NCBI GenBank assembly: GCA_910586225.1
Contig: CAJUIL010000028.1
Coordinates: forward strand, 1 to 55,663
Length of the DNA: 55,663 bases
Direction of reading: 5' to 3'
Source of the DNA: an uncultured Eubacterium sp.
Lineage (GTDB): Bacteria; Bacillota; Clostridia; Lachnospirales; Lachnospiraceae
In this document: one piece after another, positions 51,577-55,663 of the stretch
Numbering within the stretch: position 1 is the first letter of the stretch
How the letters are laid out: each line of letters opens with the position of its first letter
Notes under the pieces: model-generated
The model's input: the letters and a program-made list of their open reading frames with translations, nothing else
Told to the model about the DNA's origin: nothing
The model's database searches: none
Translations under genes and position numbers: made by a program

Positions 51577-52140
51577 ATGAACAGACACCAGAAAAAATCT
51601 TTATCATGCAGGCTGGCAGCATTGCTCTTTAGCTTTGTCATGATCGTCGCAGTCATTCCCGCAGCAGTCGTGCAGGCGGATTCTGATCCAAGTCCTGAGA
51701 AGTATGCTGTCACACTGAAATATAAAGGAAAAACGCTGGATATTTCTTACTCCATACCATCTTATAAAGAAATCGAAAAAGCATTTGGAAAGCCGGATAG
51801 TGTCGAAAAAGAGTCTTACGGAAAAGCTAGTCTTGTAACTTCTACATATAAGGCAGATGGCTTTTGTTTTACGATCCGCCGTATAAAACCTGCTTCGGAT
51901 GATCCTGATTCTTTTGGTAAACACATAGTAATAACATCTAAGAAAGCTTCTATGAATGGAATTAAGGTCGGAATGTCTTATGATAAGGTGAAAGAGCGGC
52001 TTGTCAAGCTTTATGGGGAAGCGAACCTTAAAATTCAAAAGAATAAGAAAAAGATTGTTTCTGATTCGGAAGAACTGCCATTTTTTGAATATATATTTAA
52101 AGACGGCAAATTAAGCAAAATGCAGTATCTTAATTCTTAA
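51577..52140 (+). CDS. Secreted protein with BamE/SmpA-like repeats, unknown function
   Basis: A 187-residue exported protein with a signal peptide (RLAALLFSFVMIVAVIP, cleavage near VQADS). The body has two related modules: IPSYKEIEKAFGKPDSVEKESYG (about residues 62-85) and NGIKVGMSYDKVKERLVKLYGEAN (about 128-151). The 'G(M)s.d.v...lG.P' pattern recalls BamE/SmpA-fold domains found in many secreted Gram-positive proteins. GAAAGAAGGA precedes the ATG. There is no anchor. Its role is not known. Confidence 0.7.
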   Translation: MNRHQKKSLSCRLAALLFSFVMIVAVIPAAVVQADSDPSPEKYAVTLKYKGKTLDISYSIPSYKEIEKAFGKPDSVEKESYGKASLVTSTYKADGFCFTIRRIKPASDDPDSFGKHIVITSKKASMNGIKVGMSYDKVKERLVKLYGEANLKIQKNKKKIVSDSEELPFFEYIFKDGKLSKMQYLNS

Positions 52141-52215
52141 TCAGGAAATAAAAAATCTGGCCATGCAAATATTGAGCAAAGATCCATGATATGTTAAAAT
52201 GAAACGAAAAGACAT

Positions 52216-52253
52216 AATACCAGCCTTGGAAAGTACAAGGTTGGTATTTTCTT
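52216..52253 (+). terminator. Terminator after the secreted-protein gene
   Basis: A 12-bp stem with one G-U pair (52216-52227 with 52237-52248), 9-nt loop, then TTCTT. Confidence 0.75.
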
Positions 52254-52334
52254 ATAAGTGTTAACTTGATGAGTGTACGGAAGGTTTCGAGTGTACTGAC
52301 TCGCTGGTACACTAGCAGAGAGGGAGGACTGATT

Positions 52335-53006
52335 TTGAACAAAAAACGTAAGATCAGGTCAGCAGCGGCAGTCATTGTGCTGTTCGTGGCGCTGGCGGCA
52401 GGGCAAATGACTGATTCAAAGAAAAGCGGGCCGAAACAGTTGGAGGAACTGGTTCTGGCAAGCGGGCGTATGCCGCGTGCAGGTGGTGGGGAAGTGACCG
52501 TAGAGCTTTGTATGAAAAATGGCATTTATTATGATGATACAATGGATGAGTATTTTCCGAGCATTTATGCTTATGAACATAATTATGAAGGCAATTATGT
52601 GATCCGCACTGTGGACGAGGCAGGGACGGTTTTGTGTGAGAGAGGGTTGGAAGAGCTGTTTCAGGATCGGGGAGAGGTTTTTAATTTTCCGCAGGAGTTT
52701 GCGCTTGCGTGGGAGGATTATAATGCTGACGGATGTCCGGATTTTACGATTGGCCAGCCGCAGAACGCAAGCAATATGGGATATGTGCTGCTTACTGTAC
52801 GTGAGGACGGGGCGGTGGAACGGCTTTGCCGACAGGAAATATCGGAGACAAATCAGCCAGGAGAGAGGTTTTCTGTGATCCTGGAGCATGGAGGAACGAT
52901 GGAAAAGCATACGATCACCAGTTGCTTTTACAATAATGTGGTTGGAGAGGTGCAAGAGCAAACGTATGAATACAGGGCGCAAAGCGGGATGTATGAGATT
53001 ATTTGA
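52335..53006 (+). CDS. Exported protein of unknown function with TTG start
   Basis: A 223-residue protein. TTG 52335 follows AGGGAGG by seven bases; an ATG at 52266 lies ahead of the binding site and is not used. An N-terminal membrane/signal helix (RSAAAVIVLFVALAAG) has no lipobox. The body contains EDYNADGCPDFTIGQPQNAS, an FG-GAP/VCBS-like phrase common in lineage-specific Lachnospiraceae proteins. No catalytic motif is evident. Confidence 0.65.
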   Translation: MNKKRKIRSAAAVIVLFVALAAGQMTDSKKSGPKQLEELVLASGRMPRAGGGEVTVELCMKNGIYYDDTMDEYFPSIYAYEHNYEGNYVIRTVDEAGTVLCERGLEELFQDRGEVFNFPQEFALAWEDYNADGCPDFTIGQPQNASNMGYVLLTVREDGAVERLCRQEISETNQPGERFSVILEHGGTMEKHTITSCFYNNVVGEVQEQTYEYRAQSGMYEII

Positions 53007-53097
53007 GCTTAAGGATTGCTGTTTGTGTAAAAGAGGGTGATGTTCCTGCACCATCAGTTCGCGAAAAGCAGCATAGGAAAAAGCGCTGATGGAAAAC

Positions 53098-53136
53098 GGG
53101 CAGATGATGCTTGCCTTTGTATGGCGGCATCTGCCC
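53098..53136. terminator. Inverted repeat between convergent genes
   Basis: GGGCAGATG (53098-53106) pairs with CATCTGCCC (53128-53136) around a 21-nt loop, immediately before the Abi gene's stop. It probably terminates transcripts in both directions, with poor T-runs. Confidence 0.5.
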
Positions 53137-53138
53137 TT

Positions 53139-54083
53139 CTATGGGGTTAAACGATAGCGGGTAATGTTTTTCCAGTTTGGAGGGAATCCCATTTGTTTCA
53201 TTAACTCATCTTCAGTAATCTGTATTAGCTTTTTATTTAATTTTCCGATTTTCAGTACCAGGCTTCTTTTAAAACTTCTAAAATCTTCTTTCGGGAGAAG
53301 ATACCGGAAAGCTATGATGACAGCGAATAAATCCTGTTTACCATACACATATTGGTTTCCTTTTTTACGGATGTCCAACTTGGCGTGAAGCGGAGTGTCT
53401 AAAATCTGATCCACAGTTTTGTATGTAAACAAGCGCTCGCTGTGAGCGCATACATTTCTGTATTTTGTAAGAACTGACAAATACCGTTCAAGCTGTTTCT
53501 GATTGACAGAAAGGAAATGGCGGCATATTTTGGAGCGGAGGAACTGCGGTAATACGTTATACATCTTTGATATATTTCCAAAAGTTAATACACTGGTAGT
53601 TATCCATAAGGGAATATTGCCATATTGTGTACGATAGTAGTTTACATAATCATGTTCTGTAGAGGTCACAGCGCCCGATAGCCGCTTAATCAATTTGATT
53701 ATGGTGCTTCGATTCCGGGGGATATTATTATAATTGTCTGGATTCATATATTCTTCCTGAGAAATACCATGTGCTTCTATGAAGTAATAAGCCATGAGAT
53801 TTCCCATATGCCGTTCAATCTGCAGTAGATATTTTAAAAATAGTTCTCTCAAGTCATCATCAAACTGATACAGAGCGACAATTTCATTAAAAGCAGTACC
53901 CGGTCTGTATTTTTTTGTAAAAGGGATGCGGAATAATTGTTTATATCCACCCATTAATGAGAAATAACCAATCCGCTGTAGGATTAGTTCTGCATACTGT
54001 GAATCCGGTATTTCGATGTGCTTTTCCTTTTTCAAGGACTCAACTTGCTCGGTAAAGGTTAAAAAGCGTTTTGAAGCTGCCAT
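53139..54083 (-). CDS. Abi_2 / AbiF-like HEPN-domain abortive-infection protein
   Basis: A 314-residue cytoplasmic protein. The start MAASKRFLTFTEQVE is set by TAGGAGATT about nine bases upstream. The Abi_2 pattern is clear: LTFTEQVESLKKEKHIEI, LQRIGYFSLMGGY, LYQFDDDLRELFLKYLLQIERHMG, WITTSVLTFGNISKMY and LTKYRNVCAHSERLF. The last contains Arg209-x4-His214, the RxxxxH signature of HEPN ribonucleases. AbiD/AbiF-type proteins stop phage by killing or arresting the host, and related systems use an RNA antitoxin. A promoter and a structured leader RNA lie directly upstream on the same strand. No methylase or other defence gene is adjacent. Confidence 0.85.
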   Translation of the reverse strand: MAASKRFLTFTEQVESLKKEKHIEIPDSQYAELILQRIGYFSLMGGYKQLFRIPFTKKYRPGTAFNEIVALYQFDDDLRELFLKYLLQIERHMGNLMAYYFIEAHGISQEEYMNPDNYNNIPRNRSTIIKLIKRLSGAVTSTEHDYVNYYRTQYGNIPLWITTSVLTFGNISKMYNVLPQFLRSKICRHFLSVNQKQLERYLSVLTKYRNVCAHSERLFTYKTVDQILDTPLHAKLDIRKKGNQYVYGKQDLFAVIIAFRYLLPKEDFRSFKRSLVLKIGKLNKKLIQITEDELMKQMGFPPNWKNITRYRLTP

Positions 54084-54103
54084 ATTAAAATCTCCTATAA
54101 TGT

Positions 54104-54171
54104 AAAAGAGGGAGATACCCGCAGGCTCTCCCCCGCCTGTGGGCTTCGCAAGTTTCCACAGAACGATCACT
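54104..54171 (-). ncRNA. Candidate structured antitoxin/leader RNA of the Abi gene
   Basis: Predicted RNA of about 68 nt between its own promoter and a terminator-like U-tract. Read on the minus strand, stem one pairs CTGTGG (54161-54156) with CCACAG (54142-54137) around an 11-14-nt loop. Stem two pairs eight bases, GGGGGAGA (54134-54127) with TCTCCCTC (54115-54108), followed by TTTT (54107-54104). Its loop contains GCCTG, which can pair with the upstream CAGGC (54139-54135), giving an H-type pseudoknot that competes with the base of stem one. The coding start follows 20 nt later. This layout resembles RNA-antitoxin loci, and an 'abiF' RNA class has been described before such genes; identity is not tested. 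Confidence 0.55.
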
Positions 54172-54177
54172 GAACTT

Positions 54178-54206
54178 ACTATAGCAGTATTGACGAAAGA
54201 AGTCAA
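54178..54206 (-). promoter_or_regulatory. Promoter of the Abi leader RNA and gene
   Basis: On the minus strand TTGACT (54201-54206), exactly 17-bp spacer, TATAGT (54178-54183). The start site would fall near 54171, just before the first stem of the leader RNA. Confidence 0.7.
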
Positions 54207-54609
54207 GACGCTGTTTCAGCTCTATAATAGTATATGTAATAGTTCAGACAAGCTGACCTGTTACCTGCAAAAATCCATTGAAAATCGCTTCGCAATGGGA
54301 TTTTTACACTCCTGAATCATGTTGTTACGGTCTTTGCAGCAGGATGTAAAGACCTGCCTTACCGCGGAGGAAGATACTCTGCATAATACAGGATTAAATC
54401 TAATTAAAATAAGTTCGGATATGCTGTTTGTATCAAAGAGTGTGCCGTTCGTGACAGATGTCTTTAGATATTAGTGAGCGATCCGATAATATATATAATT
54501 AAAATTTTGCCAGCAAATACAGATATTGTAACCGCTGTATGAAAAAAAGAAAGATTATCGGACAGGAAACGTGTACAACATTTTTGGATTATTATGAGGG
54601 GGACAGCAT
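54207..54609. other. Intergenic region upstream of Abi promoter
   Basis: Contains a bidirectional terminator-like hairpin, 54269-54305: AAAAATCCATTG pairs with CAATGGGATTTTT, with one bulged G. A 52-codon ORF at 54319-54474 (start MLLRSLQQDVKTCL) has no ribosome binding site and may be the remnant tail of a lost gene. The rest is AT-rich and shows nothing else I can support. Confidence 0.5.
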
Positions 54610-55461
54610 ATGAGTATGGTAAGCACAAGTTATCAATCGCAAGGGTATACATATACTGCATCAAGAAAGCAGAATACGGTAACAAACACAGAACGGAAGG
54701 AAACGGCGGCATTAGACAGCAGCAGTCGAAAGGTAAAGAAGGAAAGCGCTGTACAGGACTTTATTAGGCGTAATCCGAATAGTAAAAGCCGGGTAATGGA
54801 AATGGTCCGGGCTGGGGAAGAGGTGCGGAAAGCCTGCGGCGTAGAGGATGTGGATACACAGAGTATGTCGATGCTGGAATATCGGGAATATATTACCAAG
54901 CTGCTCGGCAACATCCGGTTTGCGCCATCCCGCCCATATGACGAGGAAACGGTCTTTATTTCGGAGGAAGGCTGGGAGCAGATGAAAAACGATCCGGAGT
55001 ATGAGGCATGGGTACTGGGATATACGAAGGTGAACCGTTCTGTAGAGGATCCGTTTTTTGGGATGGGAAGCTATGGCTCCTATGCGATTGAGCATTTTGG
55101 GGCGTCGATTGACGAGCACAACGGGCATGGCTACAGTAAGATTTACGGCGGCTCGGCATCTGCCGCAAGGAGCCTGTTTCAGGCAGAGTCAAGGGGTGGC
55201 ATGACTTACCGGGCATCCAAAAGTCAGGATATTACGGAGAAGCTGGAAGAGGAGCGGTTGAAAAAGAAGCGGCTGCAGAAGAAAAAGAAAGAAAAAAAGG
55301 CGCAGGAGGAAAAAGAAGAGCATATGCGGATGATGCGGTTATGGGTAAGGCAGTCGGCAATGCACGAAACACAGGTGCGCGGCATATCTGCGCATGATGC
55401 GCGGATGGATCTAAGGATGGCAGCGGCTTCTTATGAAACAGGGTTTTTATTTCAGAAGTAA
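54610..55461 (+). CDS. Lineage-specific coiled-coil protein (DUF6033-like), unknown function
   Basis: A 283-residue soluble protein. The Ser/Thr-rich N terminus lacks a signal peptide. The conserved-looking core is about 85-160: RFAPSRPYDEETVFISEEGWEQ then MKNDPEYEAWVLGYT. This matches my recollection of DUF6033-type proteins of Lachnospiraceae. Residues about 205-245 form a highly charged coiled coil rich in Lys and Glu. A GAGGGGGAC sequence precedes the ATG. It lies upstream of tRNA-Gln with no visible functional partner. Confidence 0.65.
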   Translation: MSMVSTSYQSQGYTYTASRKQNTVTNTERKETAALDSSSRKVKKESAVQDFIRRNPNSKSRVMEMVRAGEEVRKACGVEDVDTQSMSMLEYREYITKLLGNIRFAPSRPYDEETVFISEEGWEQMKNDPEYEAWVLGYTKVNRSVEDPFFGMGSYGSYAIEHFGASIDEHNGHGYSKIYGGSASAARSLFQAESRGGMTYRASKSQDITEKLEEERLKKKRLQKKKKEKKAQEEKEEHMRMMRLWVRQSAMHETQVRGISAHDARMDLRMAAASYETGFLFQK

Positions 55462-55522
55462 TTGATTAAACACGTATCGATTACCGCCATAGAAAAAAAT
55501 TTAAAAAAAATAAAAAAAGTAC

Positions 55523-55551
55523 TTGCATTTTTTCCAGAAGCGTTATATAAT
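55523..55551 (+). promoter_or_regulatory. Promoter of tRNA-Gln
   Basis: TTGCAT (55523-55528), 17-bp spacer, TATAAT (55546-55551), 40 bp before the tRNA. Confidence 0.75.
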
Positions 55552-55591
55552 ACATCATGTCGAAAGCGAACAGCACTGTTCGACAAGACAA

Positions 55592-55663
55592 TGGCCCATC
55601 GCCAAATGGTAAGGCAACGGACTCTGACTCCGTCATTTCAAGGTTCGAATCCTTGTGGGCCAG
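55592..55663 (+). tRNA. tRNA-Gln (anticodon CTG)
   Basis: A 72-nt cloverleaf. Acceptor arms are TGGCCCA and TGGGCCA with discriminator G; the D-arm contains AAATGGTAAGGC; the anticodon stem ACGGA/TCCGT encloses loop CTCTGAC with CTG at 55624-55626; the T-arm contains GGTTCGAATCC. The body is complete at the window edge; whether CCA is encoded cannot be seen. Confidence 0.95.

Noticed and set aside
54319..54474. 51-residue ORF as the toxin or antitoxin partner of the Abi gene
   Set aside because: No ribosome binding site, opposite strand, and separated from the Abi promoter by a terminator-like hairpin.

Overview
The window reads as the chromosome of a gut-type Lachnospiraceae (Clostridia, Firmicutes). 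The grounds are: AGGAGG-type ribosome binding sites in front of almost every gene; LplB/YtcP-type sugar permeases with a DUF3502-like binding protein; an HPr-like protein without the active histidine; a BspA-like protein with a clostridial (S/P/T)PxTG sorting signal next to a class B sortase; YTG-repeat surface proteins; and lone Rpn-nuclease tails. No species is claimed. No rRNA operon, CRISPR array, intact prophage or intact insertion sequence was seen. One tRNA (Gln, anticodon CTG) closes the window.

Layout. 1-1353: the tail of a coiled-coil protein, then about 1.1 kb of coding debris. 1354-12293: a surface module of a 2758-residue repeat protein, a class B sortase and a leucine-rich-repeat protein with a TPKTG signal. 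12382-28724: a carbohydrate locus of a divergent LacI regulator, ABC importer (two permeases and a lipoprotein), GH130 phosphorylase, GH42-like enzyme of unclear catalysis, GH38 alpha-mannosidase, GH85 endo-beta-N-acetylglucosaminidase lipoprotein, ROK kinase and mannose-6-phosphate isomerase. It fits release, import and dismantling of the N-glycan core. 28725-31216: an Rpn-nuclease tail, then a TetR regulator and MFS exporter with shared operator-like palindromes. 31355-33904: a two-component system followed by a tiny secreted EF-loop protein. 34005-36636: an SGNH hydrolase/DUF1349 pair (minus strand) and an SPFH/ribbon-helix-helix operon. 36815-39580: a KDG kinase/KDPG aldolase pair, an AT-rich gap and a Crh-like HPr paralogue. 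39800-44777: a probable operon for cell-surface decoration (acyltransferase, two-component system, APS kinase, sulfotransferase), with the sulfotransferase broken at a run of eight G. 44921-48334: PBP1A and a YigZ protein. 48374-53006: an orphan CDP-glucose 4,6-dehydratase, a TIM-barrel isomerase and several lineage-specific proteins. 53139-54206: an Abi_2/AbiF-like HEPN protein on the minus strand, preceded by its own promoter and a short RNA that folds as a possible pseudoknot and ends in a terminator-like hairpin. 54610-55663: a coiled-coil protein and tRNA-Gln.

The best candidates for something under-described are the Abi/HEPN gene with its leader RNA, the GH42-like enzyme that lacks both expected catalytic glutamates inside an otherwise coherent N-glycan locus, and the G8-tract sulfotransferase in a regulated surface-modification operon. 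All functional assignments come from reading motifs and context; no database search was possible.
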